DNA from: Acidobacteriaceae bacterium
GTDB taxonomy: Bacteria > Acidobacteriota > Terriglobia > Terriglobales > Acidobacteriaceae
Direction of reading: 5' to 3'
Length of the DNA: 44,540 nt
NCBI GenBank assembly: GCA_003151155.1
Contig: PLWX01000149.1
Span: forward strand, 1-44,540
Shown in pieces: positions 8,937 through 17,253 of the stretch (positions are counted from its first letter, which is position 1; each line of letters starts with the position of its first letter). The position numbers and the translations under genes were made by a program. The notes beneath the pieces are model-generated. The model saw nothing but the letters and a program-made list of their open reading frames with translations, ran no database searches and had not been told where the DNA came from.

Positions 8937-9748
8937 TTATGTGTCGCTGCTCCCGTGCCGCCTTCTTGAAAACCCATGCCGCCCGCCGGCACAAGCATGC
9001 CTCCATCCACCACTAGCGCAGCACCAGTAATGAACGAGGCCATCGGCGAGGCGAGATAGACGATGGCGTCGGCAACTTCGTCGGCTTTCCCAATACGCCC
9101 CATGGCATGCATCCGGTCGCACGCACGAATCACTTCGTCAGGGTCGGGGGCGAGACTGGCGGCCCACCGAAGCATGGGCGTGTCGATCGCACCCGGGCAA
9201 ACACAATTCACTCGGATGCCTTTCTGCGCATAGTCGAGCGACATAGCTCGGGTGAGACCAAGTAATCCGTGCTTTGCGGTGACGTAAGCTACCGAGTTTG
9301 CAACCGCGGAGAAACTTTGCACCGAACCAACGATGACGATAGCGCCACCGCTCTTGAGCATGTGCGGCACGACGAATTTTGATACCAGGAAACATCCCTT
9401 GAGATTGATGCCCATCAATCTGTCCCAATCTTCTTCGCTGGTCGAAACGACATCGCCATAGCTCTGGATCCCCGCGTTGTTGACAAGGATGTCGATGGTT
9501 CCGAATTTGCTTACCACCGCGTCAACAGTTCGCGAAACCTGCTCGTTGACGGCGATATTGCACGCAAAGAATTCACAGACCCTACCATTCTGAGAGATGT
9601 CGTTCGCCGTCTTAGGACCCGCGTCGCGATCGACATCGAGAATGGCCACGGATGCGCCGCTGTCCGCAAGTCTGCGCGCTGTGGCTTCGCCGATGCCCAT
9701 AGCACCGCCAGTGACGATCGCCACTTTACCTTGAAGGCTGATGGTCAT
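8933..9748 (-). CDS. Short-chain dehydrogenase/reductase (SDR) 2
   Basis: Classical SDR of 271 residues. Motifs are TGGAMGIG (13-20), D38 for NAD preference, NNAG (90-93), S142, Y155 and K159 (YVTAKHG), and ITGAALVVDGG near the end. A Gly-rich tail of about 20 residues (VPAGGMGFQEGGTG) extends beyond the usual SDR end. It overlaps the next gene by 4 bases and lies 11 bases behind the GH38-like gene. It is clearly related to SDR1 in fold but not a recent duplicate. It probably supplies the other oxidation step (aldose to lactone, or keto-deoxy acid to diketo acid). Confidence 0.85.
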   Translation of the reverse strand: MTISLQGKVAIVTGGAMGIGEATARRLADSGASVAILDVDRDAGPKTANDISQNGRVCEFFACNIAVNEQVSRTVDAVVSKFGTIDILVNNAGIQSYGDVVSTSEEDWDRLMGINLKGCFLVSKFVVPHMLKSGGAIVIVGSVQSFSAVANSVAYVTAKHGLLGLTRAMSLDYAQKGIRVNCVCPGAIDTPMLRWAASLAPDPDEVIRACDRMHAMGRIGKADEVADAIVYLASPMASFITGAALVVDGGMLVPAGGMGFQEGGTGAATHK

Positions 9749-9759
9749 CGGATGTCACC

Positions 9760-12700
9760 TCACTTTATATTCGGCGTTGTATGGAGTCTCACGGTGATCA
9801 CCTGGAACGGCTTGATCGGGAAGGTGAGACTGTCGCCCGAAGTCTTGATCTCGGACTGATTCTCCTCGAGGAGATCGCATCGCCAGGCCTTCTCGAAACT
9901 CAAATATTTGCTGCGCACAACCACGTCAGAGGCCTTACCCGCTGATTCCTGCAATCGCAGGATGGTTCCCTCTCCGTCTTCGGCGCGTTTCCAAGTCAAG
10001 AGCGTCACACCGGGATTTGCAATTTCCAACAGGCTTGCCTGTGAGTTGGGGAGCACAGAAGTGTCTTGTGACGCCGAAACGTCGTCGCGTTCAAGCGGCG
10101 TCAGTGCATTCAGTCCGAAGCGGGTAAGCAGAGCGGGATCAAAGGTGGGATTGCTGGTGATCATGTACCGGAATGTGAAATCACCACCCTGCCACGCTGG
10201 GAAATTTGTTCCCCAATAGTTGTTCATTAACCACGAGAACATCGTGCTGCTCTTCGGCTTGAATTCCGCTGGCCAGTTGCCGCGAACAATACCTCCGAAG
10301 TTCATCAGTGGAGCGTCTAAAGGAACCACGGCAGCGGCCAATTTGGAATTGTAATCCGCAGCCCAAGTCGCTGGAAGATACCATTCACGGCTGCCTCCTG
10401 CAAGTTCATCGACCGCAGGATTTACCCATGCAGTTTGCGAGCCGTACGTGAACTGCGGATCGGCAACAGCGAATGGAAAGGCAATGTAGGCGGACTCTCG
10501 CGTGAGCACGCGGTCCTTGTGCAGCCTGTACGTGAGCAGGATCTTCTTCTCGTTATCAGGTAAGAAGATCTCAGTTTCGATGGATGGCGTGTTCTTCGAA
10601 GAAGCAGTCAGTGTAACTGTAAGCCCGAGCGCCGTCTTTTTGGCAGAGACGAGTTTGCCGGATTCCGCCGGATGGACGGCTAACGCAGGCGGACGGAGAG
10701 CCGAACCAAATCTATATAGGGAATTAGCAGGGTAATCGTCTCCTCCTGTCGCGTAGAGGTACTCGCCAAATTTATACGGACTCGACGAGTCCACGAGTTC
10801 AATCCCAAGTTGCTTGTCAAAAACACTCGCTATCGAACCCGAGGCAGGATCGAGCGTTATGCGATAAAACTGGTTCTCCAGGGCATTCCCGCTAACGTTT
10901 TCCGAAGCGGAACTCGATTTTGGCGATTCGGGCTTGATGGAGTAGAGCTTATAGCCCACGGCGGGCACATCGGACGCCAGGAAGCGGACTCGAACATTAC
11001 CGGGACCGAAGCCGGGCAAAGAAATTCCTTTACCCTTCCACAGCGTCTCAACCGGGATCGCGGAGCCATTTGTAGAATCTACAAGCGTTGACCCTACCGG
11101 CAAATCGGCTTCCACTACATCACTTCGCTGCCAGTTGAGCGAATTAAAGACTGCAATCGAGTTGTCCTTCGCCTTTACGAGTGCTTCCATCTGCGCCCAC
11201 TCGCGCTGGATGGATTCACGAATGTCGTTGTTCGCGCGAACTGCGCGTGAACCCTTGAGGGCAATCTGCTCTTCACTCTGGTGATGCTCCGGCTGCGTAG
11301 TCGCTCCGACGTAAGTCCAGGTGTGCTCGTCATAGAGAAGTTCGTTGCGCCAGGCATCGTCGAGCATCGGCGTATCCGGAAGCACGCGGGTATCGATCGA
11401 AGAGATTGCAGATCCCATGATTTCAGCAGTTGCAACGCGATGTTGGTTCTCGCGATGGACCGCCGTGTACGCGGCATCTGAGCCATAACCGTCTTCCCAG
11501 TAAGGACCAAAGTCGCCACGAACCACAGGAATCTCGCCTTTCCATTCGCGTTCGATCTTTTCCATCGCGGAGTGGACGGTTGAGAACTCGAGCTTCGGCC
11601 ACACGTATTCGTGATTAAACGTGGAAACGATTTCGCTCTGCTCTCTGGCGAGCGGAGTGTTTTCAAGTTGGGTACCAAAGATGATCGCGGTGTTGGCGGT
11701 GTAATCGGGTCGCGTATACGCCTGCAGAAATACCGGCAGAGCGTCTCGTATCGACTCCATACGCCATGGGCTACCGAAGAGAGTGTGTGCCTGCAGGTAC
11801 GCGCGCGAATACCACATCATGACGCGCCCGCCGTCCGGACCTTCCCAGTAAAACGGTGATTTCTCATTCCAACGTCCGAGTAGCATGACTGGGGCTCGCC
11901 AACTGTTGCTCGCAGCTACGAAATACTTGATGCCTGCATCATGCAGCACCGAAGCGTAGCCCCAGGTGCACGAAGGCACATCAACAATCTGTGCCGCATC
12001 CGCAGGCGGCAACTTATATTTTTTCGCAAGCCGATGCTGATCGTACAGTGAACGGGCGAGCGCTTCCCAGGACGCGTTTCCAGTGTGCTGATTGGCGAAC
12101 TCCGGTGGGATGACAATACTTCCATCGCGCACGTGATCGAGAAATTCATCGCGCGCCGTGGATGTGCGCGAGTTCAAATACTGATCAGCGACCCAGCTGC
12201 CATCGAGCGTCCAGCGGAAATCCGGTCTCTTTTTTAAGAGTTCCATCGCTTCGTCGATGGATTGCGAGTGCGACTCCGCAACCTTTGCTGCGTAATCCGT
12301 GAAACCGATATCCAGGTGCTCATGGGGGATGAGTGCGACGGTCCATTTTTTTGCCGGTTCTATATCTGTAGCCGGTGACACAAGGTTTCCCATAGTGACG
12401 GTCGCTCGCGCGGAGCCACTCCACTCTGGCACCGCAAATTCCAGACGTTCCTCTCCAAAACTATTTTCGGTCGTAAACGGCGTTCCTAGAGACCGTGGAC
12501 CGACGTTCAGCGTTACGGCCCCCTTCTTAGGAAGCCTGGCTGCACTCACGAAGACGCTCACGACCTCCGCCGTGAAGGCTCCGATGTTCCGATAGAAAAT
12601 CGTGGGCTCAACCCGCGCTTCGAATGCCCGCCCATCGTAGTTGGCGTCTTCATCCTGCGAGAATTCGATTGCGTCATATACCAACCCGGTATGTCCCGGC

Positions 12701-13278
12701 GCGATTGCGCCAAGAGATGTCTGCACGGTCGCAGGATCGTCCATCGCTGTGAACACGAAGGTGTTCTCGCCTTTGTGCAGCCACACAGCTGGAATCGCAA
12801 TTGATTTCTCGTCGGTCGAGGTCTGCGGTACGAACGTTCCCTCCCAATCTCCGGCGCGAAAATCGAGCTTGGGGTGGAAGTAGAAAAACCCGGATCGTCC
12901 ATTCACTTCCAGTTTTAAAAACGATAACCGTGGCGTTTCGTATAGCATGCCAATTTTCAGGTGATAAACGCCATGCGGGCTGTTTTGCAGTGTGAACTTC
13001 ACCGTGAACGGGTGGAGACGCCCGCCGGTCGTGCCGTTCGCTGGGCCGGGTTGGAAACGATACCAGTCCCTGTCTGCGCTCTGGCCTATAACAAACACTG
13101 GGTCGCTCTTCGGGTTGTTGTAATCAATGTCCTGGCTCTTGAACTCACCTGAGGACGAATCGAAGTTCCCGATCTTCCATAACGTTTTGTCCGCCGAATG
13201 CGCAGCCGCCGGCAGCAGCATGGCTGTGATCAACAGCCCCGTACGTGCTCTCTTTGCGATACTTTTCATTTTCACCAT
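9760..13278 (-). CDS. Secreted GH38-like glycosidase with N-terminal lyase-associated beta-domain
   Basis: Predicted exported enzyme of 1172 residues. A signal peptide (hydrophobic LLITAMLLPAAAHS, about 15-28) is followed by a beta domain (about 33-205: WKIGNFDSSSGEF, DWYRFQPGP, DGRSGFFYFHPKL-like strands) that resembles the carbohydrate-binding third domain of rhamnogalacturonan lyases. A GH38 alpha-mannosidase-type catalytic region comes next: H321 and D323 in IPHEHLDIGFTD fit the zinc ligands, and D433 in AQIVDVPSCTWG aligns with the GH38 nucleophile. A long GH38-C-like beta region fills the rest. Start choice: the ATG at 13278 overlaps the dehydratase gene by 7 bases; the ATG at 13269 (residue 4) is an alternative. 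It is encoded inside an operon of cytoplasmic sugar-acid genes, so it may release the sugar that operon degrades. Alpha-mannosidase activity is not assured. Confidence 0.75.
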   Translation of the reverse strand: MVKMKSIAKRARTGLLITAMLLPAAAHSADKTLWKIGNFDSSSGEFKSQDIDYNNPKSDPVFVIGQSADRDWYRFQPGPANGTTGGRLHPFTVKFTLQNSPHGVYHLKIGMLYETPRLSFLKLEVNGRSGFFYFHPKLDFRAGDWEGTFVPQTSTDEKSIAIPAVWLHKGENTFVFTAMDDPATVQTSLGAIAPGHTGLVYDAIEFSQDEDANYDGRAFEARVEPTIFYRNIGAFTAEVVSVFVSAARLPKKGAVTLNVGPRSLGTPFTTENSFGEERLEFAVPEWSGSARATVTMGNLVSPATDIEPAKKWTVALIPHEHLDIGFTDYAAKVAESHSQSIDEAMELLKKRPDFRWTLDGSWVADQYLNSRTSTARDEFLDHVRDGSIVIPPEFANQHTGNASWEALARSLYDQHRLAKKYKLPPADAAQIVDVPSCTWGYASVLHDAGIKYFVAASNSWRAPVMLLGRWNEKSPFYWEGPDGGRVMMWYSRAYLQAHTLFGSPWRMESIRDALPVFLQAYTRPDYTANTAIIFGTQLENTPLAREQSEIVSTFNHEYVWPKLEFSTVHSAMEKIEREWKGEIPVVRGDFGPYWEDGYGSDAAYTAVHRENQHRVATAEIMGSAISSIDTRVLPDTPMLDDAWRNELLYDEHTWTYVGATTQPEHHQSEEQIALKGSRAVRANNDIRESIQREWAQMEALVKAKDNSIAVFNSLNWQRSDVVEADLPVGSTLVDSTNGSAIPVETLWKGKGISLPGFGPGNVRVRFLASDVPAVGYKLYSIKPESPKSSSASENVSGNALENQFYRITLDPASGSIASVFDKQLGIELVDSSSPYKFGEYLYATGGDDYPANSLYRFGSALRPPALAVHPAESGKLVSAKKTALGLTVTLTASSKNTPSIETEIFLPDNEKKILLTYRLHKDRVLTRESAYIAFPFAVADPQFTYGSQTAWVNPAVDELAGGSREWYLPATWAADYNSKLAAAVVPLDAPLMNFGGIVRGNWPAEFKPKSSTMFSWLMNNYWGTNFPAWQGGDFTFRYMITSNPTFDPALLTRFGLNALTPLERDDVSASQDTSVLPNSQASLLEIANPGVTLLTWKRAEDGEGTILRLQESAGKASDVVVRSKYLSFEKAWRCDLLEENQSEIKTSGDSLTFPIKPFQVITVRLHTTPNIK

Positions 13279-14465
13279 TTCGGTTGAGTGATCACTCTGC
13301 CCGGTCGGCGTGGATCATCTGTCCACGAGCCCATCTCTTGCTTCCTGGAGAGTTCGTGATAGCGAGCGAGTTTGTCACGATCGAGAGTAACCCCCAATCC
13401 GGGACCGGTCGGCACCGCCATGCCTCCATTCTTATACTGCAATTTGCCGCCTTCAATAATGTCGTCAGTGAGATGGTGATAGTGGGAGTCTGGCGCCAGG
13501 ATGAGGTTCGGAAGACACGCGGCAAGATGCAACATCGCAGCCTGGGAGATTCCAAACTCCGCGCCACTATGCATGCCGGCATCAACCCCCATCACTTCGC
13601 AGATTTGCCCGGCGAGTTTAGCGCGAGAGATACCGCCATACCAGTGCGGATCGAGGAGCACGACATCAAGGACATCTGCCATAACCGTAGGCGCGAGGTC
13701 TTCAAATGCGAACACTGACATGTTCGATGCCAGGGTGACCCACGGCGCCTTTGCATTCACGCGCTGCATCGCGCGCATCCCCCACACCGGATCTTCCAGG
13801 TACTCCATGTTGTAGTCGTGAAGGCGGCGTGCGACGTCGAGAGCGGTGGTCACGGTCCATACCGCGTTGGGATCGAGGCGAATGCGGTGCTTCGGAAACG
13901 CCTCGCGTAACGCGATGAAGGTATCTATTTCTTCGTCGGGCGGGAGAACGCCATTTTTGTATTTCAGCGTCTTGAAGCCATGGGTCGTCACGACTTCTTT
14001 GGCGAAGTCGACCATCTGGCGGATGTTTGAAACCTCTCCGAGCCCCTGCTCATTCGGATACCGATAAAACAGGTAGGCGGCGAACGGAACCTCGTCGCGA
14101 ATGCGTCCACCCAGTAAATCGCATATCGGACGATTCAAAGCCTTGCCTTGAATATCGAGAATGGCAAACTCAAGCCCTGCGAAACCGAGCACGTAGCCGA
14201 ACAGTTTGACGGAACTCGGCGAAGCCAGCTTCCAGCGGATCCGTTCGAGGTTCATCGGGTCCTCGCCGATCAGCAATGGCTTCAAATCCGTAAGTTGGCC
14301 GGCGCGACTGGCTCCGCTATAGCATTCTCCCAAGCCGGTTATGCCTTCATCGGTGTCGACTTCGATCACGATTCGAGAAAAGCCGGGATGAGATCCTATG
14401 GAATAACGCAACGGCGCTTCAATCGGGATAAAGGCTGGGGTCCAGCGAACATCGGTAATTTTCAT
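13272..14465 (-). CDS. Enolase-superfamily sugar-acid dehydratase (glucarate-dehydratase-like)
   Basis: Cytoplasmic Mg-dependent dehydratase of 397 residues that would convert an aldonate or aldarate into a 2-keto-3-deoxy acid. The N-terminal capping domain is followed by the barrel with a KxK pair K168/K170, metal ligands D198 (RLDPNAVW), E224 (LEDPVW) and N248 (ASNMS), and an Asp-His dyad D272 (LDPHWYGG) and H299 (MHSGAEF). KxK with Asn as the third ligand is the pattern of the glucarate dehydratase subgroup, but the sequence is far enough from GlucD that the substrate should be left open. It lies 15 bases behind the lactonase gene and overlaps the glycosidase gene. Together with FAH and two SDRs it fits the dehydration step of a rhamnonate/fuconate-type route. 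Confidence 0.85.
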   Translation of the reverse strand: MKITDVRWTPAFIPIEAPLRYSIGSHPGFSRIVIEVDTDEGITGLGECYSGASRAGQLTDLKPLLIGEDPMNLERIRWKLASPSSVKLFGYVLGFAGLEFAILDIQGKALNRPICDLLGGRIRDEVPFAAYLFYRYPNEQGLGEVSNIRQMVDFAKEVVTTHGFKTLKYKNGVLPPDEEIDTFIALREAFPKHRIRLDPNAVWTVTTALDVARRLHDYNMEYLEDPVWGMRAMQRVNAKAPWVTLASNMSVFAFEDLAPTVMADVLDVVLLDPHWYGGISRAKLAGQICEVMGVDAGMHSGAEFGISQAAMLHLAACLPNLILAPDSHYHHLTDDIIEGGKLQYKNGGMAVPTGPGLGVTLDRDKLARYHELSRKQEMGSWTDDPRRPGRVITQPKW

Positions 14466-14480
14466 GAGAGCTCCGGCCAG

Positions 14481-15323
14481 CTATCGCTGGTTGGCGAGTG
14501 GTTGTCCCTTGATGCCAACGCGCGCGCGGCAAATGTGCCAACGGCCTAGATTGGCGAAATACATTTCGTCGAAGTTCGCTCCGCCGAATGCAGCGTTCGT
14601 GGGGCTCGCGATCATCGTTCCTTCAAGATCCTCGGCGAACAGCGAAACATCTCCGTCCGGTTTCACTCGATAGATGTTGTGTGACGCATAGCAGGTGACG
14701 TACAGATTGCCTTTGGCGTCGAGCGCGGCACCATCCGGTACATGGCGCAGCCCTGAAGCGTAAACCCGGGGCGTTCCAATCTGGCCTGGATTTAAGATAG
14801 GCACGGCGAGAACGTCGTCACTTGTACTCTGCACGACGTACATTGTCCGTTCGTCAGCGCTCAGCGAAAGTCCGTTCGGGAACGCGAGCGAGGAAAGAAG
14901 CTGCTCGATCTTGCCATTGGGACGAAGGACGAAGAGAAATCCGTCATTCTTCTTGAATGCGCCGGAATCGCTGAAATAGAGGTTTCCCTGGCGATCGAAA
15001 ACCGAGAAGTTCGGATTGCGCAAGCGGTATCGGCCGGCTCGCTCCCAGGAGCGAATTGTTTTCCCAGATCGATCTATTTGAATTAGCGCGCCAAGTTTGA
15101 AATTGCAGACAAACAGTTGTTGCCGGGAAGAGAACGTAAGGCCAAGGTTAAAGCCGCCGAGGGTAGCTACGGTGCGGACCTTGCCTTTGGAATTGATTTT
15201 GTAGATTTGGCCGAGTTCGCCTCCAGCCCAGAGATTCCCGTCGGTGTCAAACGCCAGCCCTTCAGGATGGTCCAGCCCCTCGGCAAAAATGTCGAACTGT
15301 TCCACCGGAATCTGAGGCCGCAT
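14481..15323 (-). CDS. SMP-30/gluconolactonase-family lactonase
   Basis: Six-bladed beta-propeller metal-dependent lactonase of about 280 residues, expected to open a sugar lactone to its acid. Family signatures are HPEGLAFDTDGNLWAGG near the N-terminus, FPNGLSLSADERTMYVV in the middle (metal-ligand Asn) and VPDGAALDAKGNLYV (metal-ligand Asp). I prefer the ATG at 15323: it has a purine-rich AAGAGAG upstream and starts close to the first blade. The ATG at 15374 would add 17 residues and has no visible ribosome binding site. First gene of the minus-strand operon, divergent from the FAH hydrolase gene. No signal peptide, so cytoplasmic. Confidence 0.85.
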   Translation of the reverse strand: MRPQIPVEQFDIFAEGLDHPEGLAFDTDGNLWAGGELGQIYKINSKGKVRTVATLGGFNLGLTFSSRQQLFVCNFKLGALIQIDRSGKTIRSWERAGRYRLRNPNFSVFDRQGNLYFSDSGAFKKNDGFLFVLRPNGKIEQLLSSLAFPNGLSLSADERTMYVVQSTSDDVLAVPILNPGQIGTPRVYASGLRHVPDGAALDAKGNLYVTCYASHNIYRVKPDGDVSLFAEDLEGTMIASPTNAAFGGANFDEMYFANLGRWHICRARVGIKGQPLANQR

Positions 15324-15363
15324 GTCGAACTCTCTTACAAGAAAATATTCGAGCTTTCCTTGT

Positions 15364-15374
15364 TTGTCGGACAT
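15364..15374. promoter_or_regulatory. Candidate GntR/FadR-type operator in divergent promoter region
   Basis: TTGTCGGACAT matches the FadR-subfamily consensus TNGTNNNACNA at all but the last base and contains the dyad TGT-N3-ACA. It lies between the lactonase operon and the FAH-GntR genes, where an autoregulating GntR protein would act. It overlaps the longer lactonase frame, which also argues for the shorter start. A short match like this could occur by chance. Confidence 0.3.
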
Positions 15375-15430
15375 TCGAACATATATAGTGAATCCGTCTT
15401 CAAGTCAAGGAATGTGGGAGGGAAGTACGG

Positions 15431-16300
15431 ATGCGGCTCGTTCAATACAGTGCAAAAGGCGGGAGCCGCCTTGGAGTGGTTGTTGAGGATCGGGTTGTCG
15501 ATGTCCACCGTGCGGCCGCATCCGCAGGACTCAAAGAAGAGGAATATGCATCCACAGTTGCGCTGCTGGAAGCGGGCGAAGAGGCGATTAGATTCGTCCG
15601 CGGGCTGAAGGTCGATGAAAACGCCGAGCTACTCTCCAATGTGCACCTGGAATGCCCTGTGGCCGCCAGAAAGATCATGGCGATCGGGCTGAATTACATG
15701 GATCACGCAATCGAAGCAGGGCAGAAAATTCCCACCGCTCCGCTCTGTTTCGCGAAATTCACTTCGAGCCTGTCAGGTCCGTTCGATCCAATCCTGCTGC
15801 CGGCTGAAGATGCGCAAGTCGATTTTGAAGGCGAAATGGGCGTCATCATTGGCCGTATGGCCAAGAATGTCTCAGAAGCTCAGGCCTTGGAATACGTTGC
15901 CGGTTACGTGACCTTCAACGATGTTTCCGCGAGGAAATGGCAATTCGACGGCGGACAGTGGACCCGCGGTAAATCTCCTGACAGTTTTGCTCCCAATGGA
16001 CCGTTCCTGGTCACAGCCGACGAAATTCCGGATCCTGGCGCACTGCGCATCACCACCCATCTGAATGGCGAGGTCATGCAGGATTCCAATACTAAGCAGT
16101 TGATCTTCAAAGTTCCGAAACTGGTTGCCTACCTCTCCCGCAGCTTTACCCTCTACCCGGGCGATCTCATTGCAACGGGCACCCCTTCCGGGGTCGGATT
16201 CTCACGGAAACCTCCGGTTTATCTGAAAGACGGAGATGTCATCGAGGTCGAAATCGAGCGAATCGGGAAAATATCGAATCGTGTGCGGCGAGGCTATTGA
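15431..16300 (+). CDS. Fumarylacetoacetate hydrolase family protein (2,4-diketo-3-deoxy sugar acid hydrolase candidate)
   Basis: Cytoplasmic hydrolase of 289 residues cleaving a C-C bond of a diketo acid. It has the family hallmarks GLNYMDHAIEAG (H92), metal ligands E133 and E135 in DFEGEMGVIIG and D164 in FNDVSARKWQ, then GQWTRGKSPDSFAPNGP (K181) and TGTPSGVG. The whole string of motifs is very close to 2,4-diketo-3-deoxy-L-fuconate/L-rhamnonate hydrolases, which yield pyruvate plus lactate or a similar fragment; the assignment is by family knowledge. A strong ribosome site (GGGAGGG, 15417-15423) precedes the ATG. It is divergent from the lactonase operon and followed one base later by a GntR gene, making it the final step of the proposed pathway. 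Ureidoglycolate-lyase-like activity is the main alternative. Confidence 0.85.
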   Translation: MRLVQYSAKGGSRLGVVVEDRVVDVHRAAASAGLKEEEYASTVALLEAGEEAIRFVRGLKVDENAELLSNVHLECPVAARKIMAIGLNYMDHAIEAGQKIPTAPLCFAKFTSSLSGPFDPILLPAEDAQVDFEGEMGVIIGRMAKNVSEAQALEYVAGYVTFNDVSARKWQFDGGQWTRGKSPDSFAPNGPFLVTADEIPDPGALRITTHLNGEVMQDSNTKQLIFKVPKLVAYLSRSFTLYPGDLIATGTPSGVGFSRKPPVYLKDGDVIEVEIERIGKISNRVRRGY

Positions 16301-16301
16301 T

Positions 16302-17162
16302 TTGAGCTCTGAACAGTTTGTAGGACAAATTAGAAATGCGATCAAGCGGCCTTCTATGCGCGACCTGGCGGCCACTGCTCATCAGTTCGAACCGATTCGC
16401 CGTGAGACCGTCATGGATACGGTGGCGCGACGGATCGAGCAGCTTGTGCGGAGCGGCGAACTCAAAGCCGGGGACCGTCTGCCCCCCGAGCCGGAACTCG
16501 CGCAGATGCTTCGCGTAAGCCGCAGCTCCTTGCGCGAAGCTCTCAAGGGCCTCATGTATCTCGGCTTGATCAAATCACGCGCGGGCGACGGCACCTACAT
16601 CCAGTCCTCTTTAAGCCGCGTGCTGAATCAACATTTTCAGTGGATGATCCTCCTGAACGAGGTCAAACACCTTGAGATTTACGAGCTGAGAAAGATCATC
16701 GAACCGGAAGTCGCCGCCCTTGCGGCAAAACGGGCGACCCGCGCCGACCTCGAACGTCTGGAAGCGGCCCTCGATGGAATGGCGCAGGGGCGAGGGAATC
16801 ATGAAGTGTTTCATGCCTTCGATATTCAGTTCCACGAAGCATTTGCCCAGGCGTCGGGCAACGTCGCGATCCAAACAACGATGCGCATGCTCTACCACGC
16901 GACATCGGAAGCTCGGAAAGCGGTGCTGCCCTATATCGACAACTGGGAGAAGCACTGGCAGAGGCATGAACGGGTGTTCCACTGCATCCGCGATCATAAG
17001 CCGGAACTCGCACGCAAAGCGGTGCTCGACGACTTGCAGTACGCCGAGAAGCTTCTGCATAAGCACGTGAGTTCTCTGGAAAGACATACTGCGAATATAC
17101 GAACTACGGCAAAAAGTAATGCGTTCGACGTTCCGTTACCGACTCGGAAGCGCCGCTCGTGA
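16302..17162 (+). CDS. GntR-family regulator (FadR/FCD subfamily) 1
   Basis: DNA-binding regulator with a winged-helix domain (LPPEPELAQMLRVSRSSLREALKGL, then LIKSRAGDGTYI) and an all-helical FCD ligand domain (FHAFDIQFHEAFAQASGN carries the Asp/His typical of the metal site). The start is uncertain: a TTG at 16302 has a GGCGAGG site 8 bases upstream and follows the FAH stop directly; the ATG at 16356 is a shorter option; the ATG at 16236 lies inside the FAH gene and is less likely. It is probably co-transcribed with the FAH gene and controls that gene and the divergent lactonase operon, sensing a pathway intermediate such as a sugar acid. Confidence 0.85.
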   Translation: MSSEQFVGQIRNAIKRPSMRDLAATAHQFEPIRRETVMDTVARRIEQLVRSGELKAGDRLPPEPELAQMLRVSRSSLREALKGLMYLGLIKSRAGDGTYIQSSLSRVLNQHFQWMILLNEVKHLEIYELRKIIEPEVAALAAKRATRADLERLEAALDGMAQGRGNHEVFHAFDIQFHEAFAQASGNVAIQTTMRMLYHATSEARKAVLPYIDNWEKHWQRHERVFHCIRDHKPELARKAVLDDLQYAEKLLHKHVSSLERHTANIRTTAKSNAFDVPLPTRKRRS

Positions 17163-17253
17163 CCGTGCTGTGAACTGCGTTCCGCGGTTTCCCGTGGAAC
17201 GTGCATGACGTCTCAAATTCCCGCGGCCGATGCCGCATACCAGGAAAGTCTCA

